Source: Gemmatimonadota bacterium
GTDB taxonomy: Bacteria > Gemmatimonadota > Gemmatimonadetes > Gemmatimonadales > Gemmatimonadaceae
Direction of reading: 5' to 3'
Length of the DNA stretch: 64,000 nucleotides
Assembly: GCA_040388625.1 (NCBI GenBank)
Contig: JAZKBK010000004.1
Location: 248,001-312,000, forward strand
Shown: positions 32,087 to 40,531 of the stretch, in pieces
How positions within the stretch are numbered: the stretch's first letter is position 1
Layout: the number at the start of each line of letters is the position of its first letter
The notes under the pieces: generated by a model
Database searches by the model: none
Told to the model about the DNA's origin: nothing
The model's input: the letters and a program-made list of their open reading frames with translations, nothing else
Program-made: the position numbers and the translations under genes

Positions 32087-32767
32087 TTAGCGATGTAACG
32101 GCTCAGTCACCTTCTCCGACTCCATCAACTTCCGGAGAACTGACGCGAAGAACGGGGACACGGCTCTCGGTCCATGCGGTCTGAATATCACGGCCGAGTC
32201 GCCGCGAAACATGAAGTCAGTCGTATCCGTTACCACCTCTGGTGACTTGCCGAGCGATTTCCCTGCCGACATGGACCGATCATGCACGCGAATCCATCGA
32301 ACAGTGTCGCCATGCTGGACAAACTTGGACCTTGATATCCGACCCGAGCGAGTGGGAACCGGCATGAGAGGTGCGCATATGTTCAGATCGGGTTTGGAAC
32401 TCGACGGAGCGGATAACTGGCTTTGCAGGCACTTAGAGTAGTCGACTTCCTGCAAATCTCTCCGCAGGTTTTTCGCAACCGCAGGAGATACTGCCTTCGC
32501 ACCAAGCGGCGTAAACATCACGGCCGAGTCGCCCAGAAACATGAACTTGAGGGTGTCGATCGGGTGCCGCATCTTCGCGAAGAGCGCGGGGTCGGGGATC
32601 CAACGGACCGTATCGCCGTGTACGGTATACGTAGCGGTAACAACTGACAGTTGCCTCTGTGTTCTCACGGCGTTTGCCTGAGCGTAGACCGTATGTGGAA
32701 GTGCGCTTGACATAGCGAGCAGAACGACCATCGACGTTCCTATGCTTAGTTTGCGACACGAGCTCAC
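32087..32767 (-). CDS. Exported protein with two internal repeats
   Basis: 226 residues from a GTG at 32767 (SSCRKLSIGTSMVVLLAM..., a signal peptide cleaved after VYAQA). The frame runs further upstream to 33013, but that part overlaps the next gene and is not signal-like. Two copies of a module are visible: HGDTVRWI...DTLKFMFLGDSAVMFTPLGAKAVSP and HGDTVRWI...DTTDFMFRGDSAVIFRPHGPRAVSP, each about 70 residues and each ending in an Arg/Lys-rich helix. I recognise no family. Probably periplasmic or surface exposed. Neighbours are GC-poor genes of the same strand. Confidence 0.7.
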   Translation of the reverse strand: MSSCRKLSIGTSMVVLLAMSSALPHTVYAQANAVRTQRQLSVVTATYTVHGDTVRWIPDPALFAKMRHPIDTLKFMFLGDSAVMFTPLGAKAVSPAVAKNLRRDLQEVDYSKCLQSQLSAPSSSKPDLNICAPLMPVPTRSGRISRSKFVQHGDTVRWIRVHDRSMSAGKSLGKSPEVVTDTTDFMFRGDSAVIFRPHGPRAVSPFFASVLRKLMESEKVTEPLHR

Positions 32768-32873
32768 ACCGGACGTGCAATCAGTTGCGCCATGATGCTG
32801 CGCGCGCGTGCCGAGGGAATCGGACTCGAGTGGCGTGCAATCCGACATATTCCCTACACGGAACGGAATTGGA

Positions 32874-33899
32874 TCAATCCTGGTTTTCGTAGCAGCCATA
32901 ATTGTCGGTGTAAAGATACGTACCATCGGCATCGTACCAATCGACGTAATAGCATGTGACTCCACCGCCCGCGCCATCCTGAGTGCCATCGTCCGAAGTA
33001 TATGACCCTTCATAGCCGTATTGATTGGGGTCTGGCGGCGGATCTAAGGGTTGGCTCCAGCATCCATCCGCACCGTAGAGCGTCGTGAGAATGTTGAGCT
33101 GCAGCAACTGCGCACTCATATCCGCGTAGTCAGCTTCGAATTCACCGAGGTTGATCCAGTCCCCCAGTGTGTCCGGAAATTCAGTTGTATAGCCACCGAC
33201 GCCATCAATGGTCAGTGTACCATCAGGATTCAGAACAATCGACGCACCACTCAGATTCGCCTCATCAATTTCATCTTCGACGGTAGCTTTCGCCTCACTA
33301 TAAGCGGGCGTGAGCTGGTTGATTGTCGTGGAGATGTCGGTGCACGAATATCCAGAATCGTCATCATAATCCACGTCTGCGGCGACAGGCGGCGTACGGA
33401 TCACGGACTGTGCCAAGGACTTTATTGACTGCGACGTTGTGGGAAGCAACTGACTTGCAGCGGGGGCTAATACATTCGCGGACGGCGTTTGTGCATCGGA
33501 GGTCGTAGCACTCGTCGCGTGGCGCACTCTGCGCATTACTGATCGCCTACTGTCTCGCTTGACACGTGTTATGAAGGCTGGATTCCGCGCAAGGCGATCT
33601 AGCATATCTTGGATGTAATTCATTCTGTCGAAGACGCGACCGAGCTTACGAGCGACGGCTGGTGATAGGTTGGAAGTATGCCCCTGATCGTCGGATAGAG
33701 TAGCAGTGACCTCATCAACGACTAGAAGATGACCTCGGTGCGTGTGATGCTGATGTCTGCCGTGGGTACTGGCAACCAAATCGGCTGCCGCACTGATTTT
33801 CGCATCCGCTTTCGGCGATGTAATATCACCCGCACAGGCAATAATTGTTGCGCCTACAACGCCGACTCCGACTGCCACAACTCTCCTTGATAAGAGCAT
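32874..33899 (-). CDS. Lipoprotein of unknown function
   Basis: 341 residues from the ATG at 33899. A lipoprotein signal (MLLSRRVVAVGVGVVGATIIAC, Cys at residue 22) is followed by a His-rich stretch (HGRHQHHTHRGH, about 46-57), a basic region with many Arg (about 105-135), then an acidic, Asp/Tyr-rich C-terminus (DVDYDDDSGYSC, YGYEGSYTSDDG) with several Cys. The charge pattern suggests metal binding or a surface adhesin, but no domain is recognised. Lower GC than the flanks. It is the first gene of the accessory cassette in the direction of transcription. Confidence 0.65.
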   Translation of the reverse strand: MLLSRRVVAVGVGVVGATIIACAGDITSPKADAKISAAADLVASTHGRHQHHTHRGHLLVVDEVTATLSDDQGHTSNLSPAVARKLGRVFDRMNYIQDMLDRLARNPAFITRVKRDSRRSVMRRVRHATSATTSDAQTPSANVLAPAASQLLPTTSQSIKSLAQSVIRTPPVAADVDYDDDSGYSCTDISTTINQLTPAYSEAKATVEDEIDEANLSGASIVLNPDGTLTIDGVGGYTTEFPDTLGDWINLGEFEADYADMSAQLLQLNILTTLYGADGCWSQPLDPPPDPNQYGYEGSYTSDDGTQDGAGGGVTCYYVDWYDADGTYLYTDNYGCYENQD

Positions 33900-34150
33900 G
33901 ATCAGTGATCCGGCCGAATGTGGGACAACGTATGTCACGCGACGTGCAACGCATTAGTCGCCACTGCACTATGGCGAACGCCAATGCCTCAACCGACCCA
34001 AACCTGAGGACTATGCGAATTCTGTCAACGGCAAGATTCCATAAAGCTTTAGTGACTGGAATCCCACCCCGCGCAAGCGCTGTATCGACACTTACCACTG
34101 TCTGATCGGATTCCGCGATGCAACTCCGCGCTACGGTACGCGCTTGGCAA

Positions 34151-35152
34151 TCACACGTCGCCCAGGTGCGCCCTCGGCACCAGATAGTTCTTCACATAGT
34201 CCCCCACCGCATCCCCGAGCGGAGTTATCGGCGCCGCGTATCCGCTCTCCCGCATGCGCCCTATGTCAGCCTGCGTGAAGTACTGATATCTCGCGCGTAG
34301 ATCCTCCGGCATGTCGATGAATCTGATGTTCGCCGGTTTCCCGAGAGCCGCAAATACTGCGTTCGCAAGCTCGACCCACGTGTTCGCGTCGCCGCTACCG
34401 ACGTTGAACAGCCCGTTCGCGCCGTCGGTGGCGGCAACATGCAGCGTCATATTGACTGCGTCCTTCACGTACAGAAAATCCCGTTTCTGCTCGCCGTCCG
34501 CGTACTCCGGACGATAGCTCCTGAACAGTCTGATCTCGCCCGTCTCCGCGATCTGGCCGTACGCCTTGTTCACGAGGCTGCGCATGTCGCCCTTGTGATC
34601 CTCGTTCGGTCCGAAGATGTTGAAGAACTTGACGCCAGCTATCTTGCCGAGTGTTCCGCGTTGCGCCGCGTACAGATCGAACATCTGCTTGGAGTAGCCG
34701 TACATATTGAGCGGACGCAGCGTGTGCAGGTACGGCAGCGATGCGTCGTCGCGCATCCCTGCACCGCCGTCGCCGTAGGTCGCGGCGGACGACGCGTACA
34801 CGAATCGTCCGTTGGATGACAGCGTCCACGCTGCGAGGTCTTTCGTGAACTGATAGTTGTTGCGCACCAGATACGCAGCGTCGAGCTCGGTCGTGGATGA
34901 GCAAGCGCCCATGTGCAGCACCACATCGAAGCGTCCGAGTGAGCCTGCGCCGAGTCGCGGCAGCAGATCGTCGGCTTCGAGATAATCCTCGAACGTGAGC
35001 GGTGCGAGATTGCGCCACTTCTCGCTCGTCTCGAGAAAGTCCGCAATGACGATGCGCTCGCAACCGCGCCTGTTGAGCTCCCAAACGAGCGCACTTCCAA
35101 TGAAACCTGCGCCGCCCGTGACCAGCACTCGCGCCCTGGCAAAGTCGATCAT
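34151..35152 (-). CDS. hldD: ADP-L-glycero-D-manno-heptose 6-epimerase
   Basis: A 333-residue extended short-chain dehydrogenase. The NAD(P) motif is TGGAGFIGS near the N-terminus and the catalytic pair is Y-x3-K in MYGYSKQMFDLY; FNIFGPNEDHKGDMRSLV and QKRDFLYVKDAV are HldD hallmarks. It makes the ADP-heptose used for LPS inner core. The chosen ATG (MIDFARARVLVTGG) is clear; the longer frame overlaps the CPBP gene and is not protein-like. gmhB at 26595 belongs to the same pathway. Confidence 0.95.
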   Translation of the reverse strand: MIDFARARVLVTGGAGFIGSALVWELNRRGCERIVIADFLETSEKWRNLAPLTFEDYLEADDLLPRLGAGSLGRFDVVLHMGACSSTTELDAAYLVRNNYQFTKDLAAWTLSSNGRFVYASSAATYGDGGAGMRDDASLPYLHTLRPLNMYGYSKQMFDLYAAQRGTLGKIAGVKFFNIFGPNEDHKGDMRSLVNKAYGQIAETGEIRLFRSYRPEYADGEQKRDFLYVKDAVNMTLHVAATDGANGLFNVGSGDANTWVELANAVFAALGKPANIRFIDMPEDLRARYQYFTQADIGRMRESGYAAPITPLGDAVGDYVKNYLVPRAHLGDV

Positions 35153-35163
35153 GTTGGGGGAAT

Positions 35164-36036
35164 TTATAGTGATGAGCTGTTGCCGTCGCGAGCTCGGCGC
35201 CGCCAGATCGGCTGCACTACGCGCCCCGATCGGACCGCATGGACGAGCAGCCATACAGATACGAGCGAAACAAGTACCGCCGGCAACGAAGCTTCCGGTC
35301 CAAATCCTCCGCCCGTCGCCCACGCCGGACCTGACAGTGTCGACACGAACAGACCGTGCGGAACGGTGCCGGAAACGGGTGCACCGAAAATTCCGGACTG
35401 CGTGAAATTCCAGGCGGCGTGAAGACCGATCGGCAACCATAGTCTCCGCGTGATCATGAACGCGGCGCCGAGCAGCACGCCCGCTTCGAGTGCAATAGCG
35501 AGCGCAGACGTCAGCGTCGCGTGAGGATTGGCAAGGTGACCAGCTCCAAACAGCAGCGACGAGAACGCGAGCGCCCCCCAGCTTCCGATCCACTCCTCGG
35601 TTATCCGGAAGATGACGCCGCGGAATAGCACTTCTTCCAACACGCCAGCGCCGAGCCCAAGCGCGAGCGGCGACAGTATCGCGGTCCAGTGATTGACGCC
35701 CACTATGGCGTAATCACCAAGCGCCCAGATTATCCCGATCGTTACCGTGAACAGTAAAGCACCGAGCAGGAAGCCAGCGGCGAACTCTTTCGGCGCCGGT
35801 CCAAGTGCAAGCTCGGGCACTCCACGCCGCTCCACGACTCGCACGTACACGAGATACGCAACGACCATCACTATTGCGCCGATTACTTCGAAGAGGAAGG
35901 GTGGCTTGATCTTCAGGGCAACCAACGCGAACAGCCAGCCACCCATCCACAGAATTGCGATGAGAAGGTGCGTGGCCGGGTAACGCAACACTCGCAGCAG
36001 GCGACCTTCCGCCGGCTGTGCAAGGAACTCGTCCAT
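35164..36036 (-). CDS. CPBP family intramembrane glutamic protease (second copy)
   Basis: A 290-residue polytopic membrane protein with the EEVLFRG motif (EExxxR), FGAGHLANPHA and HAAWNFTQSG, matching the CAAX-processing/CPBP family. It is similar in plan to the protein at 17429-18313, but shares only the motifs by eye. The ATG at 36036 has AGGAG nine bases upstream; the longer frame is rejected. It reads into hldD after a 11-base gap, so the two may be cotranscribed. Confidence 0.88.
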   Translation of the reverse strand: MDEFLAQPAEGRLLRVLRYPATHLLIAILWMGGWLFALVALKIKPPFLFEVIGAIVMVVAYLVYVRVVERRGVPELALGPAPKEFAAGFLLGALLFTVTIGIIWALGDYAIVGVNHWTAILSPLALGLGAGVLEEVLFRGVIFRITEEWIGSWGALAFSSLLFGAGHLANPHATLTSALAIALEAGVLLGAAFMITRRLWLPIGLHAAWNFTQSGIFGAPVSGTVPHGLFVSTLSGPAWATGGGFGPEASLPAVLVSLVSVWLLVHAVRSGRVVQPIWRRRARDGNSSSL

Positions 36037-36108
36037 CAATATTGCTCCTGTCCTGTATTGTTTCGGCTTGTACAGTCCGTCGTGCAGCACTAACTTACAC
36101 CGGCTCCA

Positions 36109-36198
36109 GGAGGGGTGGCCGAGAGGCTGAAGGCACCGGTTTGCTAAACCGGCATAGGGGGTCAACCTCTATCGAGGGTTCGAATCCCTCCCTCTCCG
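36109..36198 (+). tRNA. tRNA-Ser (GCU)
   Basis: A 90-base class II tRNA: acceptor GGAGGGG/CCTCTCC (one G-U pair), anticodon loop TTGCTAA (GCU), long variable arm around GGGGGTCAACCTC, T-loop TTCGAAT, discriminator G73. CCA is not encoded. It stands just upstream of gltX. Confidence 0.95.
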
Positions 36199-36267
36199 TA
36201 TATTCCACGCTACGGCGGGCTCGGTCCTCGATGACGGGCCCGTTTGCGTATCCATCATCTTTGTGAC

Positions 36268-37734
36268 ATGAGCTCTCACCCGCCAGCACGCGTTCGCTTC
36301 GCACCATCACCCACGGGATACCTGCACGTGGGCGGCGCGCGCACCGCCCTGTTCAACTGGCTGTATGTGCGCCGCTTCGGCGGTCAGTTTCTCCTCCGCA
36401 TCGAGGACACCGACAAGGTGCGCAGCACCGACGAGAGCACGCGCGCAATTTTCGACGGACTCGAGTGGCTTGGCCTCAACTGGGACGAGCCCGTCGTATA
36501 CCAGGGCGCGAACCTGGAACGGCATCGCGCGGATGTCAAGCAACTGCTCGATGCCGGCCTCGCATATCGCGACTTCACGCCGCAGAGTGTCCTCGAGGAG
36601 CGACGCTCGGCGGCGCAGGCGCGTGGCGAGATCTACAAGTACAAACGCGAGTGGGCCGAGATTCCACTGCACGAAGAGGAACAGCGACTCGAGCGCGGCG
36701 ACCCGTACGTCGTGCGCTTTCGCGTTCCGGACGAGCACGGTGTCACGGAATGGGATGATCTCGTGCACGCGCGCATCGCCTTCCCGAACAAGGACGTCGA
36801 CGACTTCGTGATACTGCGCTCCGATCGTACACCCATCTACAACTTCGCTGTCGTGTCGGATGACGTCGCGATGGGTGTCACGCTCGTCATGCGCGGCGAC
36901 GACCACATCTCCAACACGCCCAAGCAGATCATGCTGTACCGTGCGCTCGGCAAGGATCTTCCGCGCTTCGCGCACCTTCCGATGATCCATGGGCTGGACG
37001 GAAAGAAGTTGAGCAAGCGTCACGGAGCGACTGCCGTCGGAGATTACCAGCATGAAGGACTGCTGCCGCAGGCGATGCTCAACTTCCTCGCGTTGCTGGG
37101 CTGGTCGCCCGGCGGCGACCGCGAGGTGATGACGCTCGCCGAGATGGTCGAGCTGTTCTCACCGGAAGGGTTGCAGCGCAAGGCCGCGATCTTCGACCCC
37201 AAGAAGCTCGAGTGGATGAACGGCCAGCACATGTCCATGATGCCGCTCGCCGAGCTGGAGCCTGTGGTAACGCGCGCAATAATCGCAGCCGGTCTTGCGA
37301 CTGGCGAGGAGCTAGCCGCGCGCCACGACTGGTATCTCCAGCTCGTGGATCTGCTGCGGGTGCGCGCGCGCGTCGTGGACGACATAGTCCGCCAGGCGGC
37401 ACCCTACTTCGTGGATCAGATCACGTATGATCCCGAAGCGGTCGCCAAGCAATGGAAGGACAGGCCGGCCACGCTGGAAATCCTCGCCTCCACGCGCGCC
37501 GCACTGGCCGCCGTTCCTTCGTGGGATGCGACTACCCTCGAAGCCGAGCTGAGAGGACTCGCGGAACGGCACGGAATTGGCGGCGGAAAGTTGTTTCAGC
37601 CGCTCAGAGTCGCATTGACCGGCCTGACCGTCAGCCCCGGCATCTTCGACGTACTCGTGATGCAGGGGCAGGACCGCGCGGTCGCCCGGCTCGAACGAGC
37701 GATCGATTACATTAATGATCGAAACAATGGTTGA
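36268..37734 (+). CDS. gltX: Glutamyl-tRNA synthetase
   Basis: A 488-residue class I synthetase. The HIGH-type motif is HVGG in PSPTGYLHVGGARTALFN; KLSKRHG is the second class I motif. Typical blocks include LRIEDTD and the anticodon-domain region at about 330-485. The ATG at 36268 puts ARVRFAPSPTG in the usual place; an earlier ATG would add eight residues. Non-discriminating forms that also charge tRNA-Gln cannot be told apart from the sequence, and no glutaminyl-tRNA synthetase is in the window. Confidence 0.96.
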   Translation: MSSHPPARVRFAPSPTGYLHVGGARTALFNWLYVRRFGGQFLLRIEDTDKVRSTDESTRAIFDGLEWLGLNWDEPVVYQGANLERHRADVKQLLDAGLAYRDFTPQSVLEERRSAAQARGEIYKYKREWAEIPLHEEEQRLERGDPYVVRFRVPDEHGVTEWDDLVHARIAFPNKDVDDFVILRSDRTPIYNFAVVSDDVAMGVTLVMRGDDHISNTPKQIMLYRALGKDLPRFAHLPMIHGLDGKKLSKRHGATAVGDYQHEGLLPQAMLNFLALLGWSPGGDREVMTLAEMVELFSPEGLQRKAAIFDPKKLEWMNGQHMSMMPLAELEPVVTRAIIAAGLATGEELAARHDWYLQLVDLLRVRARVVDDIVRQAAPYFVDQITYDPEAVAKQWKDRPATLEILASTRAALAAVPSWDATTLEAELRGLAERHGIGGGKLFQPLRVALTGLTVSPGIFDVLVMQGQDRAVARLERAIDYINDRNNG

Positions 37735-37799
37735 CCGGCCGAGAACCGCGCCACATTTTGTGTGCTACAGCGTACAACCCGAACCCTCACGGAGTGCTT

Positions 37800-38462
37800 A
37801 TGTCTGAGCAATTGACGCGTCTCGAAAGCTCAGTCTATCAGTACCTGCTCGATTTCACGGCTGAACATACATATCAGCCAAGTATTCGCGACATCGGCAA
37901 GAAGTTCGAGATCAAGTCGACCAAGACGGTCTCGGATCTCCTGCAGTCGCTTGCACGCAAGGGATACATCGAGCGCGATCCCTCACGCTCACGCGGAGTG
38001 CGGCTGCTCGGCTTCAGCGGTGCCGCGCAATCGACTCCGGTTCCGTACTACGGACGTATTCACGCGGGTGAGCCTGCACTGCTTCCGGAGCATCGCGAAG
38101 GATTCATCACAATGGACAGGCGATTCCTGCCATCGGAGCGTGTCTTCTTTCTGAAGGTGAAGGGAGACAGCATGATCGGGCGTGCTATCGAGAGCGGCGA
38201 CTTCGTGATGGTCGACGCTGCAGCTTCGCCGAAGGATGGCGACATGGTCGCTGCGCGGATCGGTGAAGACGCGACGATCAAGACGCTGTCGCATGATGGA
38301 CAGACGGTGGTGCTCAAGGCCGCGAACCCGGCCGACCGGGACATCGTCGTAAATCCGCGCGACGGTTTCGGCGTGCTGGGAGTCGTATGCGGCGTGTTCA
38401 GGCCATTCACCGTACTCGATACGGATAGCGCGCAGACAGCGTCGTCGGGATTGGTTTCGTAG
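37800..38462 (+). CDS. lexA: LexA repressor
   Basis: A 220-residue SOS repressor. The N-terminal winged helix (about 1-70) is followed by the self-cleavage site Ala89-Gly90 (IHAGEP), the catalytic Ser124 (GDSM) and Lys161 (ATIKTL). It binds operator DNA and is cut on RecA activation. A dinG helicase gene lies 2.7 kb away. The 65 bases upstream hold no palindrome close to the known Gram-positive or proteobacterial operators; the short TGTGC...GTACA around 37763-37777 is only weakly symmetric. The N-terminus is divergent from E. coli LexA. Confidence 0.93.
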   Translation: MSEQLTRLESSVYQYLLDFTAEHTYQPSIRDIGKKFEIKSTKTVSDLLQSLARKGYIERDPSRSRGVRLLGFSGAAQSTPVPYYGRIHAGEPALLPEHREGFITMDRRFLPSERVFFLKVKGDSMIGRAIESGDFVMVDAAASPKDGDMVAARIGEDATIKTLSHDGQTVVLKAANPADRDIVVNPRDGFGVLGVVCGVFRPFTVLDTDSAQTASSGLVS

Positions 38463-38465
38463 CGC

Positions 38466-38488
38466 AGGGGCAGGCACCGCCTGCCCCT
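38466..38488. repeat. GC-rich hairpin between convergent lexA and the TonB-like gene
   Basis: A 10-base perfect stem (AGGGGCAGGC with GCCTGCCCCT) around the loop ACC, starting four bases after the lexA stop. No T tract follows on either strand. It may act as a bidirectional terminator or belong to a dispersed palindrome family. Confidence 0.7.
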
Positions 38489-38503
38489 ACAGAATCCACG
38501 TAA

Positions 38504-39343
38504 CTACTGCGGCTGCGACTTCGCGTCCTGCGCAGCCTTCTGCTTGATCTCCTCCGCTTCCTTCCGCTCGCGCTCCTTGCGCTCGCGGATGCTTCGTACA
38601 GCCTTCTCGAAGTCCGCGTCGTTGATTCCGCGCTGAGCCTGCTCGAAGATCTCGTCGTGGTTCGCGGTGAGCGTCTTGTTACGCTGGTATGTAGTAGGGT
38701 TGCCGGTAATGTTGAGCGGCAACATCGCGAGGACCGCTGTCGGAATCGAGAATGGTCCGAGGTGGATGTACTTGCTGTCGATTCCGTACTTCTGCCCGCC
38801 CTTCTCGAACGTCCAGTCGCCAGGTTTTCTGCCGCTGTTGGCTACGCGGACCGAGTCGTTGAAGGCGCCGATGTCGTTCTTGATTACGCTGTCGAGTCGC
38901 TGAGCGTCGGTCTTGGGCGCACTCGCGACCTCGCCCGGTGCGACCCAGACGCGCGGGTCCTCGTAACGCGGCTGAACACCGCGTAGCTGCCCGCCGCCGC
39001 CAATGAGCGGTCCGCTGGAGGGACCGATGGAATTGACCGGTGGCCCCTTGGGCGGTGCGGTGATGATCTGTGGGACTTTGGTCGGAGCGGTCGGCATCTG
39101 AGCCGCGCTCGGTTTCTTTGCCAGCCCGTCTCCGCCGCTCCTGCCAGGTGTCGGCGGCAGGTGATTCCTAGGCTGAGGTAACGCCAGGAACCCTACTCGC
39201 TCGACCACCGGCGCGGGTACCGCGTGGCCGAACGAAAGGAAGTCCGGATGCCGCGACAGGATTGCCTGAATGAACAGAACCGCGACCACCACGTGAATGG
39301 CGATCGAGGTGATCCAGGCACCTGACGGACGGCGGAATTGCAT
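38504..39343 (-). CDS. TonB-like single-pass membrane protein of unknown function
   Basis: 279 residues. One N-terminal membrane helix (about 10-30, WITSIAIHVVVAVLFIQAIL) carries Ser13-x3-His17, matching the SxxxH pattern of the TonB membrane segment that contacts ExbB/ExbD. A Pro-rich periplasmic stretch follows (about 50-125). The second half has GGQKYGIDSKYIHLGPFSIPTAVLAMLPL and ends in a charged Glu/Lys/Arg helix (about 240-279). I see no canonical TonB C-terminal domain. It ends the trxA-rsmI-dinG run, 12 bases after the aminotransferase gene. A TonB-like energy-transducing role is only a possibility. Confidence 0.7.
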   Translation of the reverse strand: MQFRRPSGAWITSIAIHVVVAVLFIQAILSRHPDFLSFGHAVPAPVVERVGFLALPQPRNHLPPTPGRSGGDGLAKKPSAAQMPTAPTKVPQIITAPPKGPPVNSIGPSSGPLIGGGGQLRGVQPRYEDPRVWVAPGEVASAPKTDAQRLDSVIKNDIGAFNDSVRVANSGRKPGDWTFEKGGQKYGIDSKYIHLGPFSIPTAVLAMLPLNITGNPTTYQRNKTLTANHDEIFEQAQRGINDADFEKAVRSIRERKERERKEAEEIKQKAAQDAKSQPQ

Positions 39344-39355
39344 ATCTACGCGAGC

Positions 39356-40531
39356 CTAGTCGTTGAACGAGGCAAGTACGCGTCCCGCACGCTTCGCAGC
39401 TTCGCGGATGCGCTCGGGCGACGTGATGAACGAGATACGGAAGAAACCCTCGCCTCCGGCGCCGAACGCTGCACCAGCCAACACGACCACACCTTCCTGC
39501 TCCATCAACTTGTCGGCGAACACCTTGCTTGGAATGTGCGGCGGCAGTGGAATCCAGAGATACATCGCAGCTTTCGGAACGTCGCACTGGAAGCCGTTCT
39601 CACGGAACGCGGCAACTGCTGCATCCCGGCGCTCCGTGAAGATCGCCACGTTCTTTGGAACGAACTCGTCGTGCACGTCCAGCGCAGCAGCTGCCGCGGC
39701 CTGAATCGCGAGATACGAGCCAGTATCGATGAACGACTTTACGGTCGCCAGAGCGTGCACCAGCTCTTCGCGTCCGCATGCCCAGCCACAACGCCAGCCG
39801 GTCATGTTGTACGTCTTGGACATTGAATGGAATTCGAGGGCGACGTCACGAGCTCCCTCCACCTCGAAGATGCTCGGCGGCACATAGCCATCGTATGCCA
39901 TTTCGGAGTACGCGTTGTCGTACACGAGCACGATGTCGTGCTCCTTGCACTGCTTCACGACGCGCGCGAGATATTCCATCGGAGCGATTGCAGCGGTCGG
40001 ATTCCCCGGATAGTTCAGATAGAGAATCTTTGTCCGCGCGAGCACGTCGCTCGGCACTTCGTCGAGCTCGACGAGGAAGTTGTTATCGGCGCGCAGCTCG
40101 TAGCGGTACGGCGTTCCGTTGGACAGGATCGTTCCGCCCATGTACGCGTTATAGCCCGGCTCCGGCATGATGGCGTAGTCGCCCTTGTCGAGATACGCGA
40201 GCGCGAGATGTGCGAGACCTTCCTTGGATCCGATGAGCGGAACTACTTCCTTGAGCGGATCGAATGTGACGCCGAACCGCTTCTTCATGAAGCGAACTAT
40301 CGCCTCACGGTATTCCACGAGTCCCATCTCGAATCCGTAGCGGCCCATGGCCGGCTCACGGATCGCGCGCGTCATTCGCTCGAGCGCTGCTTCAGGCGGC
40401 GGCAGGATTGCGTCGCCAGCACCCAGATCTATGAGGTCCACGCCGCGCGCGATCAACGCACGCTTCTTGTGCGGAATATCGGCCAGCGGGTACGGCGGAA
40501 GTTTTGTGATGCGTTCGTTGTAGGGAGGCAC
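39356..40531 (-). CDS. PLP-dependent aminotransferase, class I/II
   Basis: A 391-residue fold-type I aminotransferase resembling LL-diaminopimelate aminotransferase and related alanine/aspartate enzymes. Visible: GLVEYREAI, PEPGYNAY, LNYPGNPTAA, VYDNAYSEM (PLP-ring Asp and Tyr), the PLP lysine in SMSKTYNMTGWRCGW and the C-terminal substrate Arg in FFRISF. It starts with a GTG directly after the stop of the FAH-family gene. The amino acid it uses is not determined by sequence alone; no other lysine-synthesis gene is near. Confidence 0.88.
   Translation of the reverse strand: MPPYNERITKLPPYPLADIPHKKRALIARGVDLIDLGAGDAILPPPEAALERMTRAIREPAMGRYGFEMGLVEYREAIVRFMKKRFGVTFDPLKEVVPLIGSKEGLAHLALAYLDKGDYAIMPEPGYNAYMGGTILSNGTPYRYELRADNNFLVELDEVPSDVLARTKILYLNYPGNPTAAIAPMEYLARVVKQCKEHDIVLVYDNAYSEMAYDGYVPPSIFEVEGARDVALEFHSMSKTYNMTGWRCGWACGREELVHALATVKSFIDTGSYLAIQAAAAAALDVHDEFVPKNVAIFTERRDAAVAAFRENGFQCDVPKAAMYLWIPLPPHIPSKVFADKLMEQEGVVVLAGAAFGAGGEGFFRISFITSPERIREAAKRAGRVLASFND

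Noticed and set aside
32768-33013. An N-terminal extension of the duplicated exported protein
   Set aside because: It overlaps the neighbouring lipoprotein gene and would bury the signal peptide 80 residues in.
31729-34150. A prophage or integrative element
   Set aside because: No integrase, transposase, phage structural gene or clear attachment repeat is visible.
37735-37799. A LexA operator upstream of lexA
   Set aside because: The best symmetric stretch (TGTGC...GTACA) matches at only about half its positions and fits no known operator class.
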